A stretch of 61,206 bases of DNA from Opitutales bacterium (lineage in GTDB: Bacteria; Verrucomicrobiota; Verrucomicrobiia; Opitutales; Coraliomargaritaceae): the NCBI GenBank assembly GCA_030729385.1, contig JANQXM010000055.1:1-61206 (forward strand), given 5' to 3'. The position numbers were made by a program, and so were the translations under genes. The first letter of the stretch is position 1. Every line of letters begins with the position of its first letter. Of the stretch, positions 1 through 9,449 are shown one piece after another. The notes beneath the pieces were generated by a model that searched no databases, was not told the origin of the DNA, and saw only the letters and a list, made by a program, of their open reading frames with translations.

Positions 1-32
1 AAAGCCCGCTGATTCGAAAATCAACGGGCTTA
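1..32 (-). terminator. Rho-independent terminator of tRNA-Asp
   Basis: An inverted repeat with arms AAGCCCGCTGAT and ATCAACGGGCTT (one internal mismatch) lies directly downstream of the tRNA on the minus strand and ends in a short T run. It fits a factor-independent terminator for the tRNA transcript. Confidence 0.75.
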
Positions 33-34
33 AA

Positions 35-111
35 TGGCGGGATAGACGAGACTTGAACTCGCGGCCTCCTGCGTGACAGGCAGGCGCTCTAACCAACTGA
101 GCTACTACCCC
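35..111 (-). tRNA. tRNA-Asp (anticodon GTC)
   Basis: Read on the minus strand the 77 nt fold into a standard cloverleaf. The acceptor stem is GGGGTAG with CTATCCC, the D loop contains AGCTCAGTTGGTTAGAGC, the anticodon loop is CTGTCAC (GTC, aspartate) and the T arm contains GTTCAAGTC. The discriminator is G, as is usual for tRNA-Asp. The 3' CCA is encoded in the DNA. A terminator follows directly and a candidate sigma70-type promoter precedes it. Confidence 0.96.
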
Positions 112-130
112 TAAAAGTTAGAAGACGCAG

Positions 131-158
131 ACAGTAGAAACAGAAGAATTGAAGTCAA
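131..158 (-). promoter_or_regulatory. Candidate promoter of tRNA-Asp
   Basis: On the minus strand TTGACT (-35) and TACTGT (-10) are separated by 16 nt. The -10 ends about 20 nt before the mature tRNA 5' end, which is a sensible distance for a short leader. This is a sequence-pattern call only. Confidence 0.45.
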
Positions 159-207
159 GCGGAGTTTTTCACTTTTTTTGTTTCTTTTGAATGCGGTGGA
201 AGTCGGG

Positions 208-657
208 TCATTCAACCTTTTCCATTGGGATCTTATTCGGCACTGGGACAGCTAGCACGGGAGCCTTCGTTTTGATCCAGATGTTCTGCTCTTTAAGCAG
301 TTTTGCAGTCACTACTTCACAGGCTTCACCGATGGTCTCTACGGGCATCCGGCGACCTTTGGGAGTGGTATTAAACTCATAGGCGGCACTGATGATCTTG
401 CTTGGCGCGATCGAAACACTGTCGTCTTCAGGGATTTGCACAACCCAGCCGACGATATCTTTTTCGGCGAGCGATCCGTCGGCGTCAGACAAAATAATCG
501 AAAATTGTTTTTTGATGGGAGGTGGGCGATTCAGCTTTTCTTCCTCCTCGGCTTTGAGTTCCATTTCAATCTCCTGCATGACTGCATTGATCTTACGGAT
601 GTCGGGCTCGTTGCGTTGAAGAATAAATTTAAGGGTTTCGATGTCGATTTTTGGCAT
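208..657 (-). CDS. Conserved-looking protein of unknown function
   Basis: This 149-residue protein is not recognised. Its N-terminal 45 residues are charged and probably helical (a run of E and K around residues 30-42). A more globular part follows, with the segments FSIILSDADG and DIVGWVVQIPEDD, and the C-terminus is proline- and valine-rich. No signal peptide or membrane segment is visible, so a cytoplasmic protein is likely. The ATG lies 6 nt after an array of six CTTCC(C/T)AA octamers on the coding strand (see the repeat at 664-711), and there is no Shine-Dalgarno sequence. It is downstream of the M16 protease gene on the same strand and may share its transcript. Function is unknown. Confidence 0.7.
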   Translation of the reverse strand: MPKIDIETLKFILQRNEPDIRKINAVMQEIEMELKAEEEEKLNRPPPIKKQFSIILSDADGSLAEKDIVGWVVQIPEDDSVSIAPSKIISAAYEFNTTPKGRRMPVETIGEACEVVTAKLLKEQNIWIKTKAPVLAVPVPNKIPMEKVE

Positions 658-663
658 GAGTAA

Positions 664-711
664 TTAGGAAGTTAGGAAGTTGGGAAGTTGGGAAGTTGGG
701 AAGTTGGGAAG
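664..711 (-). repeat. Six tandem octamers before a start codon
   Basis: On the plus strand two TTAGGAAG units are followed by four TTGGGAAG units with no gaps. On the coding (minus) strand this reads CTTCCCAA and CTTCCTAA, ending 6 nt before the ATG of the gene at 208-657. The array lies between that gene and the M16 protease stop. The same word family recurs upstream of serC. Confidence 0.9.
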
Positions 712-744
712 TTTGCTTGGTTTCGGAGATGGAAGTCAACTCAA

Positions 745-3700
745 CTACTTTTGATAGACAACTTTGACGCCGTCGAGCGCAGTGCCGAATGTATCCATCG
801 ATTCGATAAATGTATAGTCTGGGCTCGCGCCCCAATTCCAAGTTTTACCCAGGATGTAATGACGTATCGGTAGCGGTGGTTCGGTGTTTGGGATTTTGAC
901 TGTGTCGGAGACGGTGGTAATGACCTGTGCGGCAGTTTCTGCCTCGTTTTTAAGGCTGGAGATAACGACGAGGCTTTCACCGGTATTATAAATTTGATCG
1001 ATAGTGATGGCCCAGCCCGCGTCGGGTGTATCGAGTCGAACGCTGATGGTTTGCTTATTGGTCACTGGTGCCGGAGTGGCATCGCTTGGTTCATTGAGTG
1101 AACCTGCTGCGACGCGAACAGCTTTCGCGGGGTCTAAGTATTTCCGGATAGCATTGTTCACCTGATCTGTGTTGATGGTCTGTAAGCGTTTTGGATATTC
1201 ATCTATATATTCTGGAGCAAAGCCACGTTGAACGAAGCTGTGCACTTGGCCCGCGACGCTGCCGGTGGTTGATAATGCAACCAGATAGGAGCCAGTTAAG
1301 GTTTCAATGGCGGCTTCGACTTCTGCTTTGCTGGTTCCATTGTCATACCAGTCTTGCACCACGGCGTCGGTCGCCGCGAGTCCCTGCGTTAGGAGTGCTG
1401 GGGCGAAGCTGGCGCCCAACAACCAGTTGCCTGAGGTTAGAATGTCGCCGTCGTGACTTGAGCGAATGCTATAGGTCAGCCCTTGTTTCTTGCGGACTTC
1501 TTGCATGAGCCGAGATTGGAAACTGCCGCCGAGGATGTAGTTGCCGATCATGAAGGGGATGTAGTCCTCGTCTGTGCGTTGGAGACCTGTGTTGTAGCCA
1601 TAGCGGATGGATACGCTGGTTTTGTCGGCGATATAAATACGTTCGGAGCGTTGGCTGTTTTCAAGCGGATCGGGCACTTCGGTTGGGTAATCGACGCCTC
1701 CGCTCCAGTCTTCAAACGCGAGTTCGACTGCGGCGGTGAGTTGCTCGAAATCGATGTCGCCGGCAAAGACCAAAGTCATTGATTTGGGACCGTAGTGAGC
1801 GCGGTGAAATTCAGTGATCGCCTCAATGGTCGTCGCTTTGACGTTCTCGACGAGGGGCTCAATCGGAGTGGTGTAATTGGGGTGCCCTTCGGGGTAGAGT
1901 AGACGGCTGGCTTCGGCGCTGGCACGGTAGTCGGGGTCATCAAGGGCTTGCAGAAGACCTGCGACTTGTCGGCTCTTGAGCGTTTCTAGCACTTCCGGTT
2001 CAAACGCTGGGTAGCGTAGCTGTTCGGCTAGCATTTCCATGACTGCTCCGGCATCTTGGCGCAGGAAGCGCCCGGAGAAACCGAGGTCGTGTGATCCGGC
2101 CGCAAAGCCTAGGTCTGCGCCGAGTGTGTCGAGGCGCTCAGCGATGGCAAAGCGGTCATTTTTGGTCGTGCCTTTGTCCAGCATTGCGGCGGTGAGACCT
2201 GCCAGCACGGGTGCATCCAGCGGACTGAGGTTTTCGCCAGCTGCTAGACTGCCCACAAAAGAAACGACTTCTTCAATAGGCATATCGATTGCAATGACTT
2301 TGATGCCGGCGACCTCAGCGCTGTGCATGGCACTTGAAAAGTCGATGGTGATACCGCTACTATCAACTACTGTGTCTGCGGCGACTTCTTCATTCAGTGC
2401 AGTCGCTCCATATACCTCGGGGTCACGATAATAGTTCGTGCCGTAGTTAGGGCTCGTTGAAAGTGCTGCGGTTTGTGTTTGTTTGGGAACAAACCACCCG
2501 GTGGTGCTGTTTTTAGAGATGAAATATTTCGCAGCTACTTGTTGAATTTCTTCGGCGGTGACCGATTGAATCGCTTGTGGTAGCGTGATGTAGTGAGTCC
2601 AATCACCCATCGCGATGGCGTCGTTGACTTGGCTAGCGATCGCGTAGGAGCCGTCGCGACCATATACTGTGCTGGCTTTGATGACCGATTTCGCGCGGGC
2701 GAGTTCGTCTTCGGTCACGCCGCCTTTGACCAATTTATGAATTTCTTCGAGGACGATGGCTTCAGTCTCTTCATGTGTTGCATCGGGTGTGAGATACGCA
2801 GCAAACATGAATAAGCCGGGGTCGCGTAATTGAGGGGCATAGGCAAATGTGGCGCTGGCTTTACCTTTGTCTTCGAGGGCGCGGTAGAGACGGCCTGTTT
2901 TATCTGCCCCTAGAATTTGTTGGAGAATGCTCAGTGCTGCCCAGTCTGTGTGGATGCCTTCAGGCACTTTGTAAGCGGTCATGACCACTCCGACTTGTCC
3001 GGTGCGTTCAATGGTGAGGCGGCGCGGACCGAGCTGTTCAGGCTCAACAGTATCAATAGTTGGAATTGGGTTGGGCGCTTTGGAGATTGACCCGTATTGC
3101 TCAGCGATGGCGTTGAGTGTGGCTGCTTTATCAAAACCACCAATCACTGTAACGACGGCATTCTCCGGCCAGTAGTAGATATTGTAAAAGTTACGCAGCT
3201 TTTCAGGTGAGGTGCTTTCGATGTCAGATCGCCAGCCGATTACCGGGTGCTGGTAGGGATGTGCGATGAAGGCGGTGCCAAAAATTTCTTTAAAAAGTGT
3301 GCTGACTGGGCTGTTCTCACCGCGTTCGTATTCGTTGCGCACGACCGTCATTTCGGAGTCGAGGTCTTCCTGTGTGATGCGAAGGTTGCGCATACGATCG
3401 GCTTCAAGCTCGATGGTGAGCGGCACATACTCGCTTGGCATGGTGGCGAAATAATTAGTGCGATCAAATGAAGTGGTCGCGTTGGAGCGTGCGCCGACGC
3501 GCTCCATGAGGCTGGGGTAGTCATTGCCCTCGGCGCTGTTAAAGCGCTCGGTACCTTTGAACATCATGTGCTCGAGGATGTGTGTGGCGCCAGTGGTGCC
3601 GGTGACTTCGTTACGAGCGCCGACTTTGTAAGTCACCATCACAGTCGCGACTGGTTGACCCTCGTTGGGGAGCAGGAGAATCGTCAAGCCATTCTCTGTC

Positions 3701-3819
3701 AGGCGATATTCTTCGATGTCGCCGACAGTTTGGACATGTTCGATACCTTCAGGTATTTTTTCGGAGGCGACCGCAGCAGCAGTCAGACAGGTAAAGAGGA
3801 GAGTATAAAAAAGCTTCAT
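745..3819 (-). CDS. Periplasmic M16 family (pitrilysin-type) zinc protease
   Basis: This is a zinc metallopeptidase of the M16 family, whose members degrade peptides in a closed chamber made of two halves. The 1024-residue product starts with a Sec signal peptide (MKLFYTLLFTCLTAAAVAS). The inverted zinc motif HILEH is at residues 80-84, with a third ligand likely in NEYERG near 163. The length fits four M16 subdomains, that is both halves in one chain, and only the N-terminal half carries the motif, as is normal. I chose the ATG at 3819 because the longer frame begins with GTG at 3831 and the ATG version opens directly with the signal peptide. It is transcribed away from the IscA-type gene. 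The substrate is not known. Confidence 0.92.
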   Translation of the reverse strand: MKLFYTLLFTCLTAAAVASEKIPEGIEHVQTVGDIEEYRLTENGLTILLLPNEGQPVATVMVTYKVGARNEVTGTTGATHILEHMMFKGTERFNSAEGNDYPSLMERVGARSNATTSFDRTNYFATMPSEYVPLTIELEADRMRNLRITQEDLDSEMTVVRNEYERGENSPVSTLFKEIFGTAFIAHPYQHPVIGWRSDIESTSPEKLRNFYNIYYWPENAVVTVIGGFDKAATLNAIAEQYGSISKAPNPIPTIDTVEPEQLGPRRLTIERTGQVGVVMTAYKVPEGIHTDWAALSILQQILGADKTGRLYRALEDKGKASATFAYAPQLRDPGLFMFAAYLTPDATHEETEAIVLEEIHKLVKGGVTEDELARAKSVIKASTVYGRDGSYAIASQVNDAIAMGDWTHYITLPQAIQSVTAEEIQQVAAKYFISKNSTTGWFVPKQTQTAALSTSPNYGTNYYRDPEVYGATALNEEVAADTVVDSSGITIDFSSAMHSAEVAGIKVIAIDMPIEEVVSFVGSLAAGENLSPLDAPVLAGLTAAMLDKGTTKNDRFAIAERLDTLGADLGFAAGSHDLGFSGRFLRQDAGAVMEMLAEQLRYPAFEPEVLETLKSRQVAGLLQALDDPDYRASAEASRLLYPEGHPNYTTPIEPLVENVKATTIEAITEFHRAHYGPKSMTLVFAGDIDFEQLTAAVELAFEDWSGGVDYPTEVPDPLENSQRSERIYIADKTSVSIRYGYNTGLQRTDEDYIPFMIGNYILGGSFQSRLMQEVRKKQGLTYSIRSSHDGDILTSGNWLLGASFAPALLTQGLAATDAVVQDWYDNGTSKAEVEAAIETLTGSYLVALSTTGSVAGQVHSFVQRGFAPEYIDEYPKRLQTINTDQVNNAIRKYLDPAKAVRVAAGSLNEPSDATPAPVTNKQTISVRLDTPDAGWAITIDQIYNTGESLVVISSLKNEAETAAQVITTVSDTVKIPNTEPPLPIRHYILGKTWNWGASPDYTFIESMDTFGTALDGVKVVYQK

Positions 3820-3941
3820 ATTTGGATCCACATTGGTCAGTGGTGGCGTAGTAAAAGTTCCTTGCCCTTGGACTGCAAGCGCGAGGGGCTAGTTAATTGC
3901 TTGAATATTCAATGCGTTTGAGAGTTGCGCGCACTTGAGTT

Positions 3942-4331
3942 ATGCTTAGCGGTGTGAGTATGGAAACGGCAATAGATATCCCTGAAGGTGTGCGATTGGG
4001 CAACGAGAAGCTCATTCTCGTGACTGAACCTGCGGGTGTAAAACTTAAGTCCCTGATCGAGCGCGAGCAGAAGGGCGAGTATTTGCGTGTGAAAATCACG
4101 GGTGGCGGTTGTAACGGATTGAGCTACAAAATGAAGTTCGTCGCTGACGCTAAGCGCGGGGATATCCTCGTTCGTTCCTCCGGGGCGCAGGTGTTGGTCG
4201 ATACCAAGAGCGCACTATACCTGAAAGGCACGCACCTAGATTATTCCGATAAAATGGTCGGCGGAGGGTTTAAGTTCAGCAATCCCAATGCCAAGGCCAG
4301 CTGCAGTTGCGGCGAGAGCTTTAGTATTTAG
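3942..4331 (+). CDS. Iron-sulfur cluster assembly protein, IscA/ErpA/SufA (HesB) family
   Basis: A-type carrier proteins accept an iron-sulfur cluster from a scaffold and deliver it to target enzymes in the cytoplasm. The 129-residue product has the family signature: GGGCNGLSY with Cys57 and a C-terminal CSCGESF with Cys121 and Cys123, which are the three cluster ligands. The core from about residue 23 to the end is of normal family length. The first ATG (3942) or the one at 3960 could be the start, and neither has a clear Shine-Dalgarno sequence. No other isc or suf genes are nearby, so ErpA-like or SufA-like function cannot be separated. Confidence 0.93.
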   Translation: MLSGVSMETAIDIPEGVRLGNEKLILVTEPAGVKLKSLIEREQKGEYLRVKITGGGCNGLSYKMKFVADAKRGDILVRSSGAQVLVDTKSALYLKGTHLDYSDKMVGGGFKFSNPNAKASCSCGESFSI

Positions 4332-4341
4332 CCCATTCATA

Positions 4342-4371
4342 AAAAAGGCCGACGCACTGCGTCGGCCTTTT
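4342..4371. terminator. Bidirectional terminator between the IscA-type gene and serC
   Basis: AAAAGGCCGACG and CGTCGGCCTTTT form a perfect stem around CACTG, with A and T runs on both flanks. It lies between two convergent genes and can end both transcripts. Confidence 0.9.
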
Positions 4372-4391
4372 GGGTATAAATTGTTGGTCGC

Positions 4392-5537
4392 TTAGCCTTG
4401 AATCTCAGCAAAGGCCCAATCGAGCCATGGGATGAGGGCTTCGATGTCGGCGGTGTCCACTGTGGCACCGCCCCAAATGCGGAGACCGTCGGGAGCATCG
4501 CGATAGCTGCCGAAGTCGTAGCCGACGCCTTCCTTGTCGAGCATTGTGACGAGTTGCTTGGCTTTGGCGGCTTGCTCCTCGGCGGGCAAGGCTTGATACC
4601 AATCTGCGGTGATCTTTAGGCAGATCGAAGTGTTGGAGATCGTGGCTGGGTCTTCGGCGAGGAAATCGATCCAGTCCGTTTTTGCGACCCAGTCGGCGAT
4701 GGCCTTGAGGTTCGCCTCAGAGCGCTCGATGAGTGCGGGGAGCCCACCGATGCTTTCAGCCCAGCGGAGGCCGTCGCACGCGTCCTCGACGCAGAGCATG
4801 GAGACTGTGTTGATCGTTGCGCCAGTAAAGATGTCTTTGATCAGCTTACCGCCCTTTGTCATGCGGAAGATCTTCGGCATGGGCCAAGCAGGTGTGTAAG
4901 TTTCCAGACGTTCAATCGCGCGTGGGCTGAGCACGATCATGCCGTGTGCACCTTCGCCGCCCATCACTTTTTGCCAAGACCATGTGACGACATCGAGCTT
5001 AGTGAAATCGATATCCATCGCGAACACGGCGGAAGTGGCATCACAAATTGTGAGACCTTCGCGGTCGGCGGGGATCCAGTCGAGATTGGGGACTTTCACG
5101 CCGGAGGTTGTGCCGTTGTAAGTGAAAACGACGTCGTTGCTGAAATTGACTTTGGAAAAATCGGGGAGCAGGCCGTAGTCGGCTTCATGCTTGGTGACGT
5201 TATTGAGCTTGAGCTGTTTGACTACGTCGGTGACCCAACCGGAACCAAAAGATTCCCATGCACACATTTCAACGCCGCGCGCGCCGAGTAGTGACCAAAG
5301 GGCCATTTCAACAGCGCCAGTGTCGGATGCGGGGACGATGCCGCAGACATAACCTTCGGGCAGGCCGAGGATGGAGGCGGATTTATCGATGACTTCTTCG
5401 ATGCGCGCCTTGGCTGGCTTTGCGCGGTGGGAGCGGCCTACTAGTCCTTCGCTGAGCGCATCGAGCGTCCAACCGGGGCGCTTGCTGCAAGGGCCGGATG
5501 AGAAGTAAGGGCGATTTGGTTTTACTGTCGGTTTCAT
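4392..5537 (-). CDS. serC: Phosphoserine aminotransferase
   Basis: SerC converts 3-phosphohydroxypyruvate and glutamate to phosphoserine and 2-oxoglutarate in serine synthesis, and also serves pyridoxal phosphate synthesis. The 381-residue sequence opens with [15 protein letters not shown] and has the SHRAK substrate-phosphate region. The PLP lysine is Lys190 in [14 protein letters not shown]. The form matches the Methanosarcina/alphaproteobacterial-type SerC branch rather than the E. coli one. The ATG at 5537 has no Shine-Dalgarno sequence and is preceded, 9 nt away, by degenerate 14-mer repeats. A bidirectional terminator follows the stop. serA and serB are not in the window. Confidence 0.93.
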   Translation of the reverse strand: MKPTVKPNRPYFSSGPCSKRPGWTLDALSEGLVGRSHRAKPAKARIEEVIDKSASILGLPEGYVCGIVPASDTGAVEMALWSLLGARGVEMCAWESFGSGWVTDVVKQLKLNNVTKHEADYGLLPDFSKVNFSNDVVFTYNGTTSGVKVPNLDWIPADREGLTICDATSAVFAMDIDFTKLDVVTWSWQKVMGGEGAHGMIVLSPRAIERLETYTPAWPMPKIFRMTKGGKLIKDIFTGATINTVSMLCVEDACDGLRWAESIGGLPALIERSEANLKAIADWVAKTDWIDFLAEDPATISNTSICLKITADWYQALPAEEQAAKAKQLVTMLDKEGVGYDFGSYRDAPDGLRIWGGATVDTADIEALIPWLDWAFAEIQG

Positions 5538-5546
5538 GGTTGAAAG

Positions 5547-5588
5547 GAGTGAGAAGTTAGGAGTGCGCAGTTAGATGTCGAGTGTGAG
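5547..5588 (-). repeat. Degenerate 7/14-bp repeats before serC
   Basis: On the plus strand GAGTGAGAAGTTAG (5547-5560) is followed directly by GAGTGCGCAGTTAG (5561-5574), 12 of 14 bases identical, then a weaker unit ending GAGTGTGAG. On the coding strand this is pyrimidine-rich and stops 9 nt before the serC ATG. GAAGTTAGGA is shared with the octamer array at 664-711, and GAGTG with the heptamers at 12286-12313. Confidence 0.7.
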
Positions 5589-5591
5589 TTT

Positions 5592-6578
5592 CTAGTTCTT
5601 CTGAGTTTTGAAAAATCCGGAGGCGCTGCTCGGCGCTGCGATGATAGCGGTGTATGCTGGATTGCCGATGAAGGGGGTGACTGTTGTCAATTGGTCAACT
5701 TGTGACCCAGAGAGAATTTTATAAGGGGCGCTGGGGTCGGCGATCCAAGTTTGGCGGAAGGAACCGTTGGGGTTGATGGACCAGGAGATGACTTCGATCG
5801 GAGCATTTTCGTCTACTAGGGCTTGAGCACTGGCGCTGACTAGAGAGTGGCTACGGCTAGTCGGGTGTATGTCGTCCCAGAAAACATAGTCGTTCGGTGT
5901 CCCGCTTGATTGTTCATTTTGTGCCTCGGTGGTATTGCTGAACCCGAAGTCGCTCGCGTAATCGAGCATGTGGTCAAAGAGTGAGAAAATATCCAGTTTG
6001 TGGATCGTGACCGAAAGGCTGGTGGAGCGCGTGTTGAGCTCGGCAGCGAGCGCGGTATTGAAGGCGATGGTGCCGGCGCGGCGTGCTGTCATCAGTGGAG
6101 TGTCGCCCAGTGACTCGGGAATGGCGCCGAGGTCAGGTAGATTCGGGACGATGAAATGATCAACTCCAAGAGCTGCGAGCTGGGAGATGATGTCGCCGAT
6201 CTCACTGGCGAGCGTAGTCATGTTTTGGTTTGGATCGTCCCCTAGGTCGTTGCCGCCGATCCAGAGGGTGCAGAGGTCTCCTGACTGCCATGTATAACGA
6301 TTGGCGTAGCGATTGACTTGGTCTTGAAGGTCCTCGACCCTGTTTGTTGCGACAGCGAGATTGAGTCCGCTTGAACCCAAGAACCCTGATGTCGTGGCCC
6401 GAGTAAAGCCCAGTCGGTCTGCGAGGTTTTCATGCCAAAATTCTCCGCCGGAGTCGATCTGTCGGGCGCCAAACCAGTAACCGCCATCGGAGAGACTATC
6501 GCCGAAGACAACCATCCGTGCAGCTGAAAGCTGACCGCCCAGTGAGACGATACATAATATGAGCCCCCAGTATTTCAT
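5592..6578 (-). CDS. Secreted SGNH/GDSL-family hydrolase
   Basis: This is a serine esterase/lipase-type hydrolase exported by Sec. From the ATG at 6578 the product has 328 residues and begins with the signal peptide MKYWGLILCIVSLGGQLSAA. Block I is FGDSLSDGG (Ser28), block III is the GGND of WIGGNDLGDD and block V is DDIHPTSRS (catalytic Asp and His). The frame is open up to 6707, but the extra 43 residues are basic, lie inside the end of the topoisomerase gene and lack export features, so the internal ATG is preferred. The C-terminus ends GFFKTQKN without an obvious sorting signal. The substrate is unknown; PVC bacteria often use such enzymes on acetylated polysaccharides, but that is inference. 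Confidence 0.88.
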   Translation of the reverse strand: MKYWGLILCIVSLGGQLSAARMVVFGDSLSDGGYWFGARQIDSGGEFWHENLADRLGFTRATTSGFLGSSGLNLAVATNRVEDLQDQVNRYANRYTWQSGDLCTLWIGGNDLGDDPNQNMTTLASEIGDIISQLAALGVDHFIVPNLPDLGAIPESLGDTPLMTARRAGTIAFNTALAAELNTRSTSLSVTIHKLDIFSLFDHMLDYASDFGFSNTTEAQNEQSSGTPNDYVFWDDIHPTSRSHSLVSASAQALVDENAPIEVISWSINPNGSFRQTWIADPSAPYKILSGSQVDQLTTVTPFIGNPAYTAIIAAPSSASGFFKTQKN

Positions 6579-6615
6579 GGGGAGGTCTTTACGGAAACTT
6601 CGCCGTGAAGGCGAG

Positions 6616-9174
6616 TTATTCTGTTTCGGTCTTTTTCGCGGCAACCTTCTTGGCGGCTTTCTTCGCGGGACGTGGAGCGAACTCGAAGCCGATCTTACCC
6701 TTTTCAAAGTCGAGTGTCAGGTGGGCTTTGAAGGGGCGCTTAGTGCGTTTGGAAATGAAGCCGTCCAGCAGAGGTGTCTTGCCCTCGGTGAAGATTTTTT
6801 CGACGTCAGCGGCTTGGAGCTCCTTTTGCAGGATCGTCTTACCGAGACGGAAGCCGTCGGGTGAGTCCTTTGTTTTGAAATCGGGCACGTGGTATGCCTT
6901 GTCGGTTTCGTAGAACTTCGCTTCGAGACCGTTCTTCAAAGTAATGGTCTTGAGGAGTTGGTCGTCGGTCAGTTCCACTGCGGAATCGAGGTCATCGTCG
7001 AAGACAAAGTTGGTCTTCCACTTGCCGATCTTGCCGGTCTTGGTGACGTTTTGTATGAGTTCCAATCCGGCGGCGAAAGGCTTGTTGAAGCGAGACATGA
7101 AGCCTTCACGCTCATCGAGTTTCTTTGTGGTGAAGAGTTCAACGGCTTCTTCTTCCGATAGTTTGCGTCCAGCAATGTGCTTGGAGATGCGGAAGTCGCA
7201 TTCCTCCTCGCGGCACTCGTAAGTGGCATCCGTTTGTTTTAGGCGTGGTGCGCCGCAGGCAGGGCACGCGCATCCCAAGTCTGGGAAAGTGCGGTTGACG
7301 AGCATCTCCATGTGGCCGCGAGCCTTGGTGACGACGTCGGCTGTGAACTCGGCAATTTCTTGCATGAAGGCGTCACGCTTGATTTCGCCACGCTCCATTT
7401 TGTTGAGCTTAGCTTCCCAGTCGCCAGTCATGGATGGTGAGCTGAGGGCTTCGATCTTCATCTCTTCGCAGAGTTCAATCAGGCGTAGACCTTTGCCGGT
7501 GACGTTGAGGTCGCGGCCTTCGCGGGCGATGTATTTCTGACGTAGGAGACCTTCGATGGTCGCGGCGCGAGTAGCGGGCGTGCCCAGTCCACGTTCGGAC
7601 ATCGCTTCGCGGAGCTCATCGTCCTCGATCAGTTTGCCAGCACCTTCCATTGCGGCGAGTAGGGAGGACTCTGTGTAGCGAGCCGGTGGCTTGGTCTCTT
7701 TGTCGAGCACGTCGATGGCTTCGGTCTTGGCATCTTCACCTGGTGTGATGCCGACGAGCTCGTCCTTTTCAGCGGCAACACCAGCGACGCGTCCGTAAAC
7801 AGCGAGGTAGCCGGGCTCAGTCAGTGTTTTACCATTGGTGACGAAGACGTCCTGTTCGCTGCCGTGGTTGATTGTGGTGAGGCGCTTGGTGACTTCAAAT
7901 TCCGCATGTGGGAAGAAGACGGCAATAAAGCGCTTCACGACCATGTTGTAAATTTTTGATTCTTGCTCGTTGAGCTTAACCACACGGCCGGTCGGGATGA
8001 TGGCAAAGTGATCGGAAACCTTGGCGTTGTTGAAGACACGCTTGGAGAATTGAACGCGGTCGTTTTCGATCGAGTCGGCTGCCCATTTGGCCACTTCGTG
8101 TCCGGAACTGGCGAGATCGCGGAGAGTTTCGTAAACCTTGCCCATGTAATCCTCAGGGAGGTAACGAGAGTCAGTTCTTGGGTAGGTCACCATCTTGTGG
8201 CGCTCGTAAAGTGCTTGAGTCAGCCCGAGGGTGTTCTTGGCGGTAAAAGGCGCTTCACGTTGCAGTGTGGTGAGGTCGTAGAGCTGTGGCGCGATTTGTT
8301 TGGTCGGCTTGGTCTCTTCGGTCACGGTGCCGGTTTTACCGACGCAGCGTTGGTGGATGGTCTCCGCTGTCGATTTATCCCAAATGCGCTCGGCGCGACC
8401 GTGTAGTTGATCGGGATCTTTTGTGAAGTCTGTCGCGATCCATTTGCCGGGGTATTCGCCTTTGGCGACGGCAAACTCGGCGTGCACTTCCCAGTAGTCT
8501 TCAGATTTGAAGGCTTTGATTTCGCGTTCGCGCTTGGCGAGGATGGCGAGGGTGGGGGTTTGCACGCGCCCCGCCGCGGTGATGTTGAACCCACCGTGGC
8601 GTGAGCGGAAGCAAGTCAGTGCGCGAGTGGAGTTAAGGCCGACGAGCCAGTCGGATTCGGACCGGCACTTGGCGGCATCGGCGAGGTTTTGCATCTGCTC
8701 GCCCTCGCGGAGTTGATCCCAAGCTTCTTGGATGGCACTGGTGGTCATGGATTGCATCCAGAGGCGCTTGACAGGCTTCTGGATACTGCCGATGTCCATT
8801 ATATATTGGAAGATCAGTTCACCTTCGCGGCCGGCGTCACATGCGTTGATGATGACGTCGAACTCCTTCTTTTTCGCCAGGCTGAGGACGTGTTTGAGGC
8901 GATTGTGCGTCTGTTCAATGGGCTGCAGTTCGAATTTCTCCGGGATCGCTGGAAGCACTTTGAAGTTCCAGGGTAGGTTTTTACCGTTGGGGCCAGTGGG
9001 CATTTTCAGCTCAACTAGGTGCCCTACCGCGGAAGTGATCGCGGCATTTTCGTTTTCGAAATACTGTGCGTCGCGGGATTTGCCCTTCTTTTCGAACTTA
9101 CCCAATGTTTTAGCGAGCGCTTTGGATAGGTCCGTTGCGACGGAAGGTTTTTCGGCAATGATCAAATATTTCAT
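6616..9174 (-). CDS. topB: DNA topoisomerase III-type (type IA topoisomerase)
   Basis: Type IA topoisomerases cut one DNA strand through a tyrosine and pass the other, removing negative supercoils or decatenating DNA. The 852-residue protein opens with the Toprim start [13 protein letters not shown] and has DAGREGE at 113-119. The active Tyr331 is in [11 protein letters not shown] four-cysteine zinc ribbon (CACPAC and CREEEC) follows near residue 630. Two TopB-like C-terminal repeats come next, then a basic AKK-rich tail. The order and spacing fit TopB rather than TopA. It starts downstream of a 10-bp perfect hairpin on its leader side. The tail resembles the AKKA runs in L17 and in the protein at 54346-54849. 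Confidence 0.93.
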   Translation of the reverse strand: MKYLIIAEKPSVATDLSKALAKTLGKFEKKGKSRDAQYFENENAAITSAVGHLVELKMPTGPNGKNLPWNFKVLPAIPEKFELQPIEQTHNRLKHVLSLAKKKEFDVIINACDAGREGELIFQYIMDIGSIQKPVKRLWMQSMTTSAIQEAWDQLREGEQMQNLADAAKCRSESDWLVGLNSTRALTCFRSRHGGFNITAAGRVQTPTLAILAKREREIKAFKSEDYWEVHAEFAVAKGEYPGKWIATDFTKDPDQLHGRAERIWDKSTAETIHQRCVGKTGTVTEETKPTKQIAPQLYDLTTLQREAPFTAKNTLGLTQALYERHKMVTYPRTDSRYLPEDYMGKVYETLRDLASSGHEVAKWAADSIENDRVQFSKRVFNNAKVSDHFAIIPTGRVVKLNEQESKIYNMVVKRFIAVFFPHAEFEVTKRLTTINHGSEQDVFVTNGKTLTEPGYLAVYGRVAGVAAEKDELVGITPGEDAKTEAIDVLDKETKPPARYTESSLLAAMEGAGKLIEDDELREAMSERGLGTPATRAATIEGLLRQKYIAREGRDLNVTGKGLRLIELCEEMKIEALSSPSMTGDWEAKLNKMERGEIKRDAFMQEIAEFTADVVTKARGHMEMLVNRTFPDLGCACPACGAPRLKQTDATYECREEECDFRISKHIAGRKLSEEEAVELFTTKKLDEREGFMSRFNKPFAAGLELIQNVTKTGKIGKWKTNFVFDDDLDSAVELTDDQLLKTITLKNGLEAKFYETDKAYHVPDFKTKDSPDGFRLGKTILQKELQAADVEKIFTEGKTPLLDGFISKRTKRPFKAHLTLDFEKGKIGFEFAPRPAKKAAKKVAAKKTETE

Positions 9175-9205
9175 GTATATAATAGAGGGCGATCTGGAAA
9201 GTGCT

Positions 9206-9233
9206 GAGCCTTCGTGGATTACGAAGGCTCTTT
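9206..9233 (-). promoter_or_regulatory. Hairpin in the topB leader
   Basis: GAGCCTTCGT and ACGAAGGCTC form a perfect 10-bp stem with a 5-nt loop, 32 bp upstream of the topB ATG in the 275-bp gap between the divergent topB and lpxK. No gene ends here on either strand, so it is more likely a leader element or attenuator than the terminator of a neighbouring gene. TATTAT occurs between it and the topB ATG and could be a -10. The rest of the gap shows nothing else I can support. Confidence 0.45.
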
Positions 9234-9449
9234 AAAAGTGCTACTGAATTGACGGATTTAGAACGATGCTCGGTGCTGTTTGAGTGTAATATGGTTGCTG
9301 CTTTTCATCGTTAATGTGGATTGCTTTGATCTTGGCATTCGGAGTCTGCTTGTTTTCGGTAAAAAGAGGCGATTAATTCCGGCGTCAATCCTCTTTCTGG
9401 TTTTTGAGAATCGTTTTACTTCCGCTAGGCCCTTATATCTTCCACACTT

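Noticed and set aside
1-657. Integration site or island at the tRNA-Asp gene
   Set aside because: No integrase, no repeat of the tRNA 3' end and no change in base composition are visible beside it.
664-711. CRISPR-like repeat array
   Set aside because: Units are 8 bp and contiguous without spacers, so it is not a CRISPR array. No cas gene is in the window.
6579-6707. N-terminal 43-residue extension of the GDSL hydrolase
   Set aside because: It overlaps the end of topB and its Arg/Lys/Pro-rich composition reflects the topB lysine codons on another frame; the internal ATG begins with a signal peptide.
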